Part shown: positions 42,588-50,024 of the stretch, in pieces
Layout of the letters: each line of letters starts with the position of its first letter
Position numbering within the stretch: position 1 is the stretch's first letter
Source: a bacterium 1xD42-67
GTDB lineage: Bacteria; Bacillota; Clostridia; Oscillospirales; Oscillospiraceae
Assembly (NCBI GenBank): GCA_003612335.1
Contig: RAYO01000001.1
Span: 1 to 64,000 of the forward strand
Reading direction: 5' to 3'
Length of the DNA stretch: 64,000 bases
The notes under the pieces: model-generated
Told to the model about the DNA's origin: nothing
The model's database searches: none
Seen by the model: the letters and a program-made list of their open reading frames with translations, nothing else
Made by a program: the position numbers and the translations under genes

Positions 42588-42614
42588 GCAGCCTCCTTCC
42601 TACGCCAAGGGGCA

Positions 42615-42632
42615 GCGGAGCCGAAGCTCCGC
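42615..42632 (-). terminator. Tetraloop hairpin between genes
   Basis: GCGGAGC-CGAA-GCTCCGC (plus strand; TTCG loop on the minus strand) forms a very stable hairpin between the small membrane protein and the polymerase gene. No U-run follows, so it may stabilise or attenuate the operon mRNA. Confidence 0.45.
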
Positions 42633-42653
42633 CACCCATAGCGCATGGCCGCT

Positions 42654-42836
42654 TTAGTCATTGGATTTAGAGGCAGCTTTCCTATTTTCCTTGTATACCT
42701 TCCACTTTTTCCCGCACCAGCGGATGAAACTAACGATGGCAGAGGAGATCATGCTCACGGTAAGGCCGTAGATGAGAAAGAAAACCACCAGCACGTTCAC
42801 CTGCTTGGCAAATTCGTAGAGTGAAGTCATTGTCAT
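42654..42836 (-). CDS. Small membrane protein
   Basis: 60 residues with one clear membrane span (VLVVFFLIYGLTVSMISSAI, about 15-37) and a basic C-terminus (WCGKKWKVYKENRKAASKS), so the tail should face the cytoplasm. The start may be ATG 42836 or ATG 42830; GAGG spacing favours the latter. Function unknown. Confidence 0.6.
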   Translation of the reverse strand: MTMTSLYEFAKQVNVLVVFFLIYGLTVSMISSAIVSFIRWCGKKWKVYKENRKAASKSND

Positions 42837-42849
42837 CTACCTCGCTTTC

Positions 42850-43398
42850 TCAGGACAGGAAGTCATCGTCCAGATCGGTGGCAAAATCGTCAGCGGCGGA
42901 GGTGCGGCCACTGAGCGGCTCCCCGTCCCGTACCTTCTGGATGTTGCCCAGGCCGCAGGCGATGCCCTTGTTGCCATTGGTGTTGAAGGCGTAGAAGTTG
43001 ATGGACACGCGGGCGTAGCAGCCAGAGTAGACCTCGGCCCGGTCCAGAATGGGCTGGACGGCCCGGTCTACGATCTGGGGCGCGGTGGTGCTGTTGGCGT
43101 TGACGAAGTAGGCCCCCTTGTGCGCCTCGTCATCCCGCTCGGCATCGCCGTCCCGGAGGGGCAGCTTCAGAGCGCCCTTGGGCGGCACCTTCCCGCCGAA
43201 CTTTGCCACACCGTCCTTGATGGCGGCATCCACGGCGGCATTGATGGCGGCGATGGTCTTGGTGTCGCTCTTGGGGATGATGAGGCTGACGGAATACTTG
43301 GGGTTGCTGCCGTTGATGGAGGCAGGCTCCCAGACGTGTTCGTAGGACAGCCGGACGATGCCGGTGACCACCTTGGTGTTGGATTTCTGAGTAGACAT
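42850..43398 (-). CDS. DUF2815 single-strand DNA-binding-like protein
   Basis: 182 residues. VVTGIVRLSYEHVWEPASIN, YSVSLIIPKSDTKTIAAINA and YSGCYARVSINFYAFNTNGN are typical of DUF2815, an OB-fold family thought to bind single-stranded DNA in phage replication. The acidic C-terminal tail (DLDDDFLS) resembles SSB tips that recruit partners. It follows the DUF2800 nuclease by three bases. Confidence 0.85.
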   Translation of the reverse strand: MSTQKSNTKVVTGIVRLSYEHVWEPASINGSNPKYSVSLIIPKSDTKTIAAINAAVDAAIKDGVAKFGGKVPPKGALKLPLRDGDAERDDEAHKGAYFVNANSTTAPQIVDRAVQPILDRAEVYSGCYARVSINFYAFNTNGNKGIACGLGNIQKVRDGEPLSGRTSAADDFATDLDDDFLS

Positions 43399-43401
43399 AG
43401 A

Positions 43402-44544
43402 TTAGTCCTCCTTAAATTCAGTGAAATCATCGCCCGCGCCGGTGTTGGTCAGGGCGGGGCGTTTGTCGGTGACAGAAACGAGGGTGGGTCGGCCCTGGGG
43501 CTTTTCCACCAGGGAGCCGAGGATGCGATTGAACTCCTTCTTGGACATCAACTTCTCCATCTCGGTGATGGGGATAAGGGATTTCTTGAAAATGTCGGTG
43601 TACCCAGCGTCCTTCGCCGCCTGGATCACCGCCTCCTCATCTGTGTAGCGTCGGTTGGTGCGGGTGGCCACCAGCTTGAAGCCCTGCCACACTTTCCCAT
43701 GGTTGATGGCGGCATCCTGGGCATAGGCTTGAATCTCGTTGGCCCACTTGGTGAGGTCATCCAGCTTGGCAAGGATGTCCTCAATCTCCTCATCCGAGAG
43801 GAGCGGCGGCGGGGCGAACTCGAACCGGGCAAGCTGGAGCTTCTCCTCGGCGCGGGCGCGGCACTTCACCGCCGCCTTGCAGAACTGGCACCAGGGGCCG
43901 GGGAGATAGTCCCCCTCGCCCTTGTGGGCCAGCTCCGCCTTGGGCTTGAGAACGTTTTCCGCCCATGCGTTCAGCTCGTCCACCGAGATCGTCCAGGTGG
44001 ACACATTCTCCCGGCGGGGCTGGTAGATGCTCATGCTCACCTCGGAGATGTCGTAGAGGGAGTCGAACAGCCGGAGTGCGCCCAGGGCGTACAGCATCAT
44101 CTGGGGATTCTCCTCGGCCTCCACCAGCACACCCTGGCCGTACTTGAAGTCGATAATGTGGAGCAGCTTGTCCGCCACGATGAGGCAGTCCCCGGTGCCG
44201 AAACCCTCCGGGACCCAGCAGGAGAAGTCCAGCCGATGTTCGATAAGGACCAGCGGGTCGGCGCACTCCAGCTTGGCCTGGGCAAGCTGCTCCAGCACGA
44301 ACTCCACATAGCCGTCCGTGTATGCGTCCATCTCGTCACAGTCGTACTTGGACGCAGGCTTGCGGGAGCGCATCTTCAGAGCGCGGCGGAGCTTGTGTTC
44401 GCAGAGGGCGTGGGCGGCGGTGCCTTCCGCAGCGGCCTCGGTCTCCCGGTCGGCGAACTCCCGCTCCAGACGGGCGGAGGGGGTACAGTTCATCCAGCGG
44501 TGGGAGCTGGAGGCGGAGAGGATGGCGTGGCTGTTAGGTGGCAT
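43402..44544 (-). CDS. DUF2800 (Cas4/RecB-like PD-(D/E)XK) nuclease
   Basis: 380 residues from ATG 44544 (MPPNSHAILSASSSHRWMNC; RBS GGAGGTG). HIIDFKYGQGVLVEAEENPQ supplies the nuclease Asp/Lys, and Cys residues (CTPSARLE near the start; WCQFCKAAVKCRARAE later) suit an iron-sulfur cluster as in Cas4/AddB. Found with DUF2815 in most clostridial siphophages; a role in recombination-dependent replication is likely. Confidence 0.88.
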   Translation of the reverse strand: MPPNSHAILSASSSHRWMNCTPSARLEREFADRETEAAAEGTAAHALCEHKLRRALKMRSRKPASKYDCDEMDAYTDGYVEFVLEQLAQAKLECADPLVLIEHRLDFSCWVPEGFGTGDCLIVADKLLHIIDFKYGQGVLVEAEENPQMMLYALGALRLFDSLYDISEVSMSIYQPRRENVSTWTISVDELNAWAENVLKPKAELAHKGEGDYLPGPWCQFCKAAVKCRARAEEKLQLARFEFAPPPLLSDEEIEDILAKLDDLTKWANEIQAYAQDAAINHGKVWQGFKLVATRTNRRYTDEEAVIQAAKDAGYTDIFKKSLIPITEMEKLMSKKEFNRILGSLVEKPQGRPTLVSVTDKRPALTNTGAGDDFTEFKED

Positions 44545-44878
44545 GGCCCAGCACCTCCGCATCCTTCAGCAGTGCGGCGTAGTGCTTGGGGTCCACGCCG
44601 CTGAGTTTCTCGGCCCCGTACTTCTGGAGCAGCCCCCGCACCTGGTCGGTGTACCCATCGTGGCTTTTCTCAGCCAGCACCGCCCGGACCTCCTCCAGCG
44701 TGATGGCCTTGGTCGGCGAGTCGGCGGGAGCCGGGGCAGGGGGCGCTGCCGGGGCCGGATCGGGAGCGGCGGCGGTTTCCTGGTCACTCTGGCCCAGGGC
44801 GGTGGCCACGGCCTGGAGGCTGTCGGCCAGGGAGCGGATGTCCTCGATCACATCCAGGAGCAGCTTGATCCTACTCAC
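44534..44878 (-). CDS. Small Pro/Ala-rich phage protein
   Basis: 114 residues from GTG 44878 (VSRIKLLLDVIEDIRSLADS), chosen by GGAGGGG spacing. A helical N-terminus is joined by a Pro/Ala linker (about 40-57) to a helical C-terminal domain (ITLEEVRAVLAEKSHDGYTD, LLQKYGAEKLSGVDPKHYAA) that resembles SAP/rrp5-like domains in other phages. It overlaps the DUF2800 gene by 11 bases. Confidence 0.65.
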   Translation of the reverse strand: MSRIKLLLDVIEDIRSLADSLQAVATALGQSDQETAAAPDPAPAAPPAPAPADSPTKAITLEEVRAVLAEKSHDGYTDQVRGLLQKYGAEKLSGVDPKHYAALLKDAEVLGHAT

Positions 44879-45077
44879 AGGCCGCACCCCCCTCCGGCAC
44901 CTCGGTGATGCACACCGACTCCACGCTGTTGCCAGGGACCAAGATCATCACCTTCTCCTGCCGCCCCAGCAGCCGGGTGAGCAGCTTTTCCCGCAGGGAC
45001 ACATTCCGGCACTGCATGATGCCGCCGCTCTGGGGTTCCTTGGACACGCTGATTTTGAGTTTATGCGTCACGGTCAT
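44871..45077 (-). CDS. Small phage protein, function unknown
   Basis: 68 residues from ATG 45077 (MTVTHKLKISVSKEPQSGGI; RBS GGAAAGG). The sequence CRNVSLREKLLTRLLGRQEK suggests a small basic beta-helix protein. It overlaps the next gene by 8 bases and is common at this place in related phages. No function known. Confidence 0.6.
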   Translation of the reverse strand: MTVTHKLKISVSKEPQSGGIMQCRNVSLREKLLTRLLGRQEKVMILVPGNSVESVCITEVPEGGAACE

Positions 45078-45145
45078 TCCGTCCTTTCCGAAGGGCGAGT
45101 TGGTAGAGCAGCCCTTCAAAATACGGCCACGGGAGGGGGAGCGAA

Positions 45146-45544
45146 TTAACCAGTCTGAAAAACCTTTTTCATCTTTTTCAGTGCGGCGGTTTTCATCTTG
45201 GACACCGCCGCGTCAGAGATGCCCCGCTGCTTGGCATAGACTTTCGGCGGAACGCATTCAAAATACAGAGCATGGATAAGGTGGCGCTGGGCTTCAGTCA
45301 GCCGGGGCAGCGCCGCCGCCACCAGCTTCTTGGCTTCGTCCTGCTCTAACACCGCATCGAAGCCAAAGTCCTCTGCGGCAAAGGTGGCTCCCTCATATTG
45401 GCAGGCATCCAGGCTGATGTGCCTGCGGGTTTCCTTGTGGTTGACGTTGTACTCCTGCCTGTTCAGATCGACCAGGACGATCCCCCATTCATCGGGGACG
45501 TCCACCTCAACAGCGCCGGTGACAAACTCATACTTGATTTTCAT
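45146..45544 (-). CDS. Sigma-70 region 4-like regulator
   Basis: 132 residues from ATG 45544 (MKIKYEFVTGAVEVDVPDEW). The C-terminal half (LPRLTEAQRHLIHALYFECV, VYAKQRGISDAAVSKMKTAA) is a sigma region 4-type HTH. It opens the replication block and could direct RNA polymerase to the TTGCTA/GAATAT promoters seen elsewhere; that link is speculation. Confidence 0.7.
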   Translation of the reverse strand: MKIKYEFVTGAVEVDVPDEWGIVLVDLNRQEYNVNHKETRRHISLDACQYEGATFAAEDFGFDAVLEQDEAKKLVAAALPRLTEAQRHLIHALYFECVPPKVYAKQRGISDAAVSKMKTAALKKMKKVFQTG

Positions 45545-45882
45545 TTTTGTGTCCTTTCCGCCTGGGGGCGGCAGGGCGGGGACACAAAAATGGCCGGAGC
45601 GTATCAGCCCCGAACCATGCACAGCCAAAAAGGGCGCACAGGATCAAGGGTGCTGATAACGCCTCTCCCAGCAGGGAGGGTCGGCGATTATAGCATCCTC
45701 GCCCATGTGCGCACACAGGCTACGATATTGTTATCTCAACGGCCAGAGCCGCTTTGACCTACTGCTATATATAAAAGGTTTTTGCAAAAAGGAAAAAGCC
45801 GGGGTATAGCAATCCAGTAGCAGTTGAATACTGCCTTGGATTGCCATACCCCGGCTCGGTGGTGGTCTACTCTTTGAACCCC
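45545..45882. other. Intergenic region with a large terminator
   Basis: No gene is supported in these 338 bases. It contains the leader of the sigma-like gene, an AT-rich segment (TATATATAAAAGG near 45765) and the structured terminator at 45797-45856. Confidence 0.5.
45785..45856 (-). terminator. Long terminator with an inner hairpin
   Basis: Twenty-base arms (45797-45816 and 45837-45856) pair with one mismatch; GCAGT and ACTGC inside form a second small hairpin. On the minus strand TTTTTCCTTTTT follows. It ends the transcript of the zinc protein at 45883-46113 and separates the regulatory from the replication region. Confidence 0.75.
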
Positions 45883-46113
45883 TTATGGCTCGGTCGATAC
45901 TGGCTGATTCACTTTGAACTTATGTGCTGCTCCCCGTAGAGCGGGTGCGTGATATGCCGTCATCTGATCAAAGTCGAAAATGGCAAACTCTCCACATCGG
46001 GGACATTTGTTTGAAGAACGCCCGCTTGAACTTTCAAAGGCCATAACTTTCTCGGTTTTACAGCAGGGGAAAGGAATCATACCTTTAAGTTTTTCTGCAC
46101 TTGTATTAACCAT
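45883..46113 (-). CDS. Small zinc-binding protein
   Basis: 76 residues from ATG 46113 (MVNTSAEKLKGMIPFPCCKT; RBS GGAGGTT). PCC and CPRCGEFAIFD form a zinc ribbon; the end RGAAHKFKVNQ is conserved in similar proteins of clostridial mobile elements. Function unknown. Confidence 0.65.
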   Translation of the reverse strand: MVNTSAEKLKGMIPFPCCKTEKVMAFESSSGRSSNKCPRCGEFAIFDFDQMTAYHAPALRGAAHKFKVNQPVSTEP

Positions 46114-46157
46114 CTGAACCTCCATTTCATCCGATGACCATATATGGCCTTTGTGTA

Positions 46158-47267
46158 TTATGCTAACTCAAATTCGAGCCACTCGAACATTGGCTCACCG
46201 AAGCGGGCTTGGAACATACACTCCAAAATAGTTTCTTCACCCTCAGACAGTGTTGAAATAGGTTCTTCAAGGCGTTTGTTGACAAGACTAATGAAGAACC
46301 TGATTGCCTCGTGGAGAAGATGTTCGGCTTCTTTGATACTATGATAGAGTTTGTCAGGTTCTTTTTGCGCGGTCTCAGTTTTGGCAGCACTAGGTTTAGC
46401 AGGGACGAGGTATTGTGCAGCAACACGATCCATCTCTGAAAGAACCGTCTCGGCCAGCTTTTTTCTTCTTTTGTTGTCCTGGAGTTTTCCCTGCCCACTT
46501 TCTACGCGGTACCACTCGTCCAAAGCATCTTGGTATATCGAATCTTTTTCCAATGCTTCATCAAAATGCATACGGCTCAAAAGGTTTTCTTTGAACTCTG
46601 AAACTCCTGTTTCGTCTAACTTCTGGAGATTTCGCACCTCGGCCATGAAATCCTGCATATAGCGCTTCTCGGCCTCATTACAGAAACACCAGTAAATCGC
46701 TCGAAGTTCTTCCCGCTTGATATGGGGATGTTGTTCCATATAGTACAAGAAGACATACTTATCCGCATCTTCCAGATGATCATCTTGGTCAGAGTATTCT
46801 TCATTGGGTGCAAAAAACCGTTTATCGATGTCATCGGTAAACTGTGGAGACGTTTTTTCAATCCTCGCAATCATGGATACAAACTCCGCCTTGATTTGCA
46901 TCGCTATCCGCTCCAGATTACATCTGCCCTCGGTGCAACCTGCCGCCATGAAGAGGTGACAGAACCCCTCAATGAAAAAGTCAATACACTCTGCTCCCGC
47001 TCCGCGATAATCTCTGCAGCGTAGACGTTTTCCGTCAGGTTTCTTTGCCCGGTCCAGCATCTTGCAGATGTGGTCCAAATCCGATTCGTAAATGATATAC
47101 CTCTGGTTGGAGACCTGGCCTTCCTTCATGAGACTCAAGTCGGCCCCTATTGCGGCAGCTACCTCATTGAACAGGTCAGCAGCCTGGTTTTTGTTTGTTG
47201 CAATTTTCTGTTTGGACTTTTCGTAATATTTTCGGTTGACAAACTCCATATCGATCAAGTTGTCCAT
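46158..47267 (-). CDS. Unknown 369-residue protein under likely repressor control
   Basis: Starts at ATG 47267 (MDNLIDMEFVNRKYYEKSKQ; RBS GGAGGCG). It is mostly helical and acidic, with RCRDYRGAGAECIDFFIEGF, MAAGCTEGRCNLERIAMQIK and a C-terminal FFISLVNKRLEEPISTLSEG. No family or catalytic motif is recognised. Upstream lies a sequence (47403-47442) that repeats elements of the XRE-gene promoter region, so the same repressor may control it. Candidate effector of the XRE/ImmA pair. Confidence 0.6.
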   Translation of the reverse strand: MDNLIDMEFVNRKYYEKSKQKIATNKNQAADLFNEVAAAIGADLSLMKEGQVSNQRYIIYESDLDHICKMLDRAKKPDGKRLRCRDYRGAGAECIDFFIEGFCHLFMAAGCTEGRCNLERIAMQIKAEFVSMIARIEKTSPQFTDDIDKRFFAPNEEYSDQDDHLEDADKYVFLYYMEQHPHIKREELRAIYWCFCNEAEKRYMQDFMAEVRNLQKLDETGVSEFKENLLSRMHFDEALEKDSIYQDALDEWYRVESGQGKLQDNKRRKKLAETVLSEMDRVAAQYLVPAKPSAAKTETAQKEPDKLYHSIKEAEHLLHEAIRFFISLVNKRLEEPISTLSEGEETILECMFQARFGEPMFEWLEFELA

Positions 47268-47402
47268 TTCTGAGCGCCTCCATGTTTTGTTGATGAATTC
47301 ATGATACCCCCCAGAGTGGCAGAAATCAAGAAAAGCCGTCCCCCAAAAAATCACCAGGCTACTTGCAATGTTATCGATGGCAATACAGTAATTCGCTTAT
47401 AC

Positions 47403-47442
47403 ACACTCGGTATGCTGTTCGCATGAACGCTAAGTTGCGAAC
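47403..47442 (-). promoter_or_regulatory. Operator-like region upstream of the unknown protein
   Basis: GTTCGCA (47417-47423) and TGCGAAC (47436-47442) form an inverted repeat. ACACTCGGT (47403-47411) and CGCTAAGTTGCGAA (47428-47441) recur, with one change, at 48817-48825 and 48848-48861. Confidence 0.55.
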
Positions 47443-47451
47443 GATTTGGGT

Positions 47452-47486
47452 AAAATTATAAGCGGGGAAGTCATCCCCGCTTATAA
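47452..47486 (-). terminator. Terminator of the XRE-ImmA operon
   Basis: TTATAAGCGGGG and CCCCGCTTATAA form a perfect 12-base-pair stem (47456-47467 with 47475-47486), followed on the minus strand by TTTTA. Confidence 0.85.
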
Positions 47487-47491
47487 CAGGG

Positions 47492-48298
47492 TCAAAACCC
47501 AAAGGCTGATGCATCGTTGACTCTCTCCAGTTCGTCCGCATAGACCTCGATAAAGTCCATTCCAGCATAGGGGACAGAGAAGTCTTTACCTACGATTCCC
47601 AATTCCTTCAGCCGGTAAGTCGCCGCCTCCATGGAAACGTCAAAGGTCTCGACCACGTCATGTACGATGGCGATGCTGCGGATAAGGCTCCGTTCCTTCC
47701 TGTGCCGCTGCGCCACTAACTCTACGGCGGACTTTGGCATGAGAATGGCCGATGAGAACCGATTGGCCTGGAACTCCATGCGGTCGTGGTCGTTCCAGCT
47801 CCTGGAATTCGTCTTGCCCATCTTCGTGTTGTCCCGGCGGCACTGGATCATGGGAGCCATCGTTGAGCCAAAGAACGACATCTGGTTTGGATCATATCGG
47901 AAAAAGGCCGAGTGGAAGATGTCGTGTCCTCCTTCATGCCCAAGGGTAAACCGATACCGATGTTTCTGGCTCTCTTCCAAGAGGCTGTTGTCCACAATGA
48001 CAGTTCGGGCCTTTGCACTGATATACTCAGCCCGGTTAGTCTCAGGCGACCACACGATCACCCTGTCCGTATCATTGAACACCGTCATACCCAGATAGAT
48101 GCCGTTGTGGGAAAGATACTGGTAGTCCGTAGTCATTCCAAGGTAGCACTCGATAAAGCCCTCTATGTCTACGGGCGCTGGGTTTTTCAGAACTTCCGGC
48201 TGGAAATCCCGTACATACTCTTCTCCGATTGTGTCGATTTCTTCCTTCTTCAGAACGGGGACCCCGTTCTTCTGGGTTCTGTACGAGGGCGTGTACAT
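47492..48298 (-). CDS. ImmA/IrrE-family metallopeptidase
   Basis: 268 residues. FTLGHEGGHDIFHS has the HExxH zinc motif and EFQANRFSSAILMPKSAV the third ligand and conserved helix. ImmA peptidases cleave XRE repressors such as ImmR to induce mobile elements. It follows the XRE gene by nine bases in one operon, so it probably inactivates that repressor on a host signal. Confidence 0.88.
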   Translation of the reverse strand: MYTPSYRTQKNGVPVLKKEEIDTIGEEYVRDFQPEVLKNPAPVDIEGFIECYLGMTTDYQYLSHNGIYLGMTVFNDTDRVIVWSPETNRAEYISAKARTVIVDNSLLEESQKHRYRFTLGHEGGHDIFHSAFFRYDPNQMSFFGSTMAPMIQCRRDNTKMGKTNSRSWNDHDRMEFQANRFSSAILMPKSAVELVAQRHRKERSLIRSIAIVHDVVETFDVSMEAATYRLKELGIVGKDFSVPYAGMDFIEVYADELERVNDASAFGF

Positions 48299-48307
48299 AA
48301 ATCGCTT

Positions 48308-48682
48308 TTACCCCTTCCGCTTCTTCAGCTCGGCAACAAACTTCATCCACTCCTCCTCTCCCGCATCCAGGTCACGGGCGGTGCGGAGAGCGGCGGACAC
48401 ATACTCCCGCTCCATGATGTAGCCAGGGAGGTCCGGCGCCACGGAATTACGCTTTCTGCCTGCCAAGTCAAGCATAGTAGATTTTTCGTCTTCCGACAGG
48501 AGGAGAACCTGGGAGATGAGTTCCAGCTTGTCCATTTCGGGCGGGTTGCGCCGATCTTTCTCGATGTCGCTCAAATAGGGCGCAGAGATGCCGATGCGCT
48601 CCGCCATCTTGCGGAGGGGGATTTGCTTTTCCACACGTTTCCGCTGGATAAACTCTCCGAAATTCTGATACTGTGCGTTCAT
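48308..48682 (-). CDS. XRE-family repressor
   Basis: 124 residues from ATG 48682 (MNAQYQNFGEFIQRKRVEKQ). HTH: IPLRKMAERIGISAPYLSDI, EKDRRNPPEMDKLELIS. The C-terminal half is helical and may be the peptidase target. A strong promoter with an overlapping operator-like motif lies upstream, which suggests autoregulation. With the ImmA gene it forms an induction switch. Confidence 0.85.
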   Translation of the reverse strand: MNAQYQNFGEFIQRKRVEKQIPLRKMAERIGISAPYLSDIEKDRRNPPEMDKLELISQVLLLSEDEKSTMLDLAGRKRNSVAPDLPGYIMEREYVSAALRTARDLDAGEEEWMKFVAELKKRKG

Positions 48683-48973
48683 AATGGTTTCACCTTTTCT
48701 TTTCAATTAGGCCATCCTTCGTCATATCTTGTCATTCTTTAGACTGCACTTTCGCCTCATAGCGGTTTGCGTCTCTCATTTGACTGCTCTCGACTGTACT
48801 AAGCCCTTCATTTTCAACACTCGGTGAATACGGCAAGAAAGCGTGTGCGCTAACTTGCGAATAAAAGTATAGCACAGACCATGCAACCTTGTCAAGAGTG
48901 GGAATATGTCTTTTTTTCGATGCTTCGGGTGAGAATGTAAAAGTTGGGAAGTCTCACAGGCTTCCCAGCTTGA
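48683..48973. other. Regulatory intergenic region
   Basis: This 291-base AT-rich stretch has no gene. It holds the XRE promoter and operator-like motif (48817-48895) and ends at the stop of the next XRE gene. Confidence 0.5.
48817..48895 (-). promoter_or_regulatory. Promoter and operator-like motif of the XRE-ImmA operon
   Basis: TTGACA (48895-48890), 18 bases, TATACT (48871-48866). Just downstream, overlapping the expected start, CGCTAACTTGCGAA (48848-48861) and ACACTCGGT (48817-48825) match the region at 47403-47441. Confidence 0.65.
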
Positions 48974-49282
48974 TTATTTTGCATTCATTGCCCGAACCAT
49001 CTGCAGCGCCGCCTGTTTCTGCTTCGGGGTAAGCGACACCCAATTGTCAAACAGTTCCTTCAGTTCCGGGGTCAATTCCACCATCTCGCTCTCAGCGAAG
49101 AACTGAGCCAGGGAGATGCCAAAGGCGGAACAAACGGACTCCAGAGTTGAGATGGAGGGAACGGTGTTCCGCTTAAAAATGTTCGCCAGCGTGGACTCGG
49201 AAAGGCCGCTCTCTTTCGCCAGCCGATAAGCAGTCCAACCACGCTCCGCCATTAACTGTCGCAGCTTGGAATGTGTGTCCAT
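48974..49282 (-). CDS. XRE-family regulator
   Basis: 102 residues. MDTHSKLRQLMAERGWTAYR with LAKESGLSESTLANIFKRNT is a Cro/cI-type HTH; a helical tail follows. RBS GAGGGAGG. It is divergent from the SLOG gene, and the palindromic promoter region between them is a likely target. Confidence 0.88.
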   Translation of the reverse strand: MDTHSKLRQLMAERGWTAYRLAKESGLSESTLANIFKRNTVPSISTLESVCSAFGISLAQFFAESEMVELTPELKELFDNWVSLTPKQKQAALQMVRAMNAK

Positions 49283-49331
49283 AATGCCACCTCCCTCTGG
49301 TCAATATTTTACCGTTCACTTAAATGGTTTT

Positions 49332-49375
49332 ATACAGTTGACTTGTACGGAATATACCGTTATATTAAACTGTAT
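49332..49375 (+). promoter_or_regulatory. Promoter of the SLOG gene framed by an inverted repeat
   Basis: TTGACT (49338-49343), 17 bases, TATATT (49361-49366). ATACAGTT (49332-49339) and AACTGTAT (49368-49375) are perfect complements enclosing the promoter; a repressor dimer bound there would block it. Confidence 0.7.
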
Positions 49376-49399
49376 CAGCCATCACAGGAGGACGGTAAA

Positions 49400-49882
49400 A
49401 TGACGGAACGAGAACTGCGGCAGCATCGGTGCTGTTTTACTGGACACAGGCCGGAAAAGCTGGAACGGCCGGAGACAGTAGTCGTAGAGGCACTAAAAAA
49501 AGAAATCTGCACAGCGATTGCCGACGGATTTCAAACATTTATTTCAGGAATGGCAAGAGGTGTGGACCTTTGGGCAGCGGAAGAAGTGCTGTCTCTCCGA
49601 GATGAGGGCGCGGTAATCCGGCTGATCTGCGCCAGCCCTTATCGAGGGTTTGAGAACCGCTGGAGCCGGGATTGGCAGGAGAAGTATCGGTGGGTTGTGG
49701 CGCGGGCCGATTTGGTGCGGTTCATTTGCCCCAGCTACAGCCGGGGCTGCTTTCAGCGGCGCAACGAGTGGATGATAGATCATTCGGCGCGGGTCATTGC
49801 CGTTTACAGCGGAGGGTATGGGGGGACGAGGAACACGGTGGAGTACGCCAGAGGGCATGGGGTGCCAGTTAAAATTTTGTAG
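49400..49882 (+). CDS. SLOG-family protein (DUF1273/YpsA-like)
   Basis: 160 residues from ATG 49400 (RBS AGGAGG). CCFTGHRPEKLERPE, FISGMARGVDLWAAEEVLSL and VIAVYSGGYGGTRNTVEYAR are the glycine-rich nucleotide-binding loops of the SLOG superfamily, which includes DprA- and LOG-like proteins. SLOG domains are thought to sense or process nucleotide derivatives and are often found in conflict systems. It lies next to the defence operon on the same strand but 142 bases before it. Confidence 0.85.
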   Translation: MTERELRQHRCCFTGHRPEKLERPETVVVEALKKEICTAIADGFQTFISGMARGVDLWAAEEVLSLRDEGAVIRLICASPYRGFENRWSRDWQEKYRWVVARADLVRFICPSYSRGCFQRRNEWMIDHSARVIAVYSGGYGGTRNTVEYARGHGVPVKIL

Positions 49883-50024
49883 CAGCAGTGGATTTTTTAA
49901 GTCTACGCTATATGTCAGCGGCAAATAAGTGACTTTTATTCCCGGCGGTATCTGGAATTTTGGCGAAATTTGTGGTAGAATTTAATACTGGTGAGGTGTG
50001 TCTACAAGAAATGGAGGGATGTCT

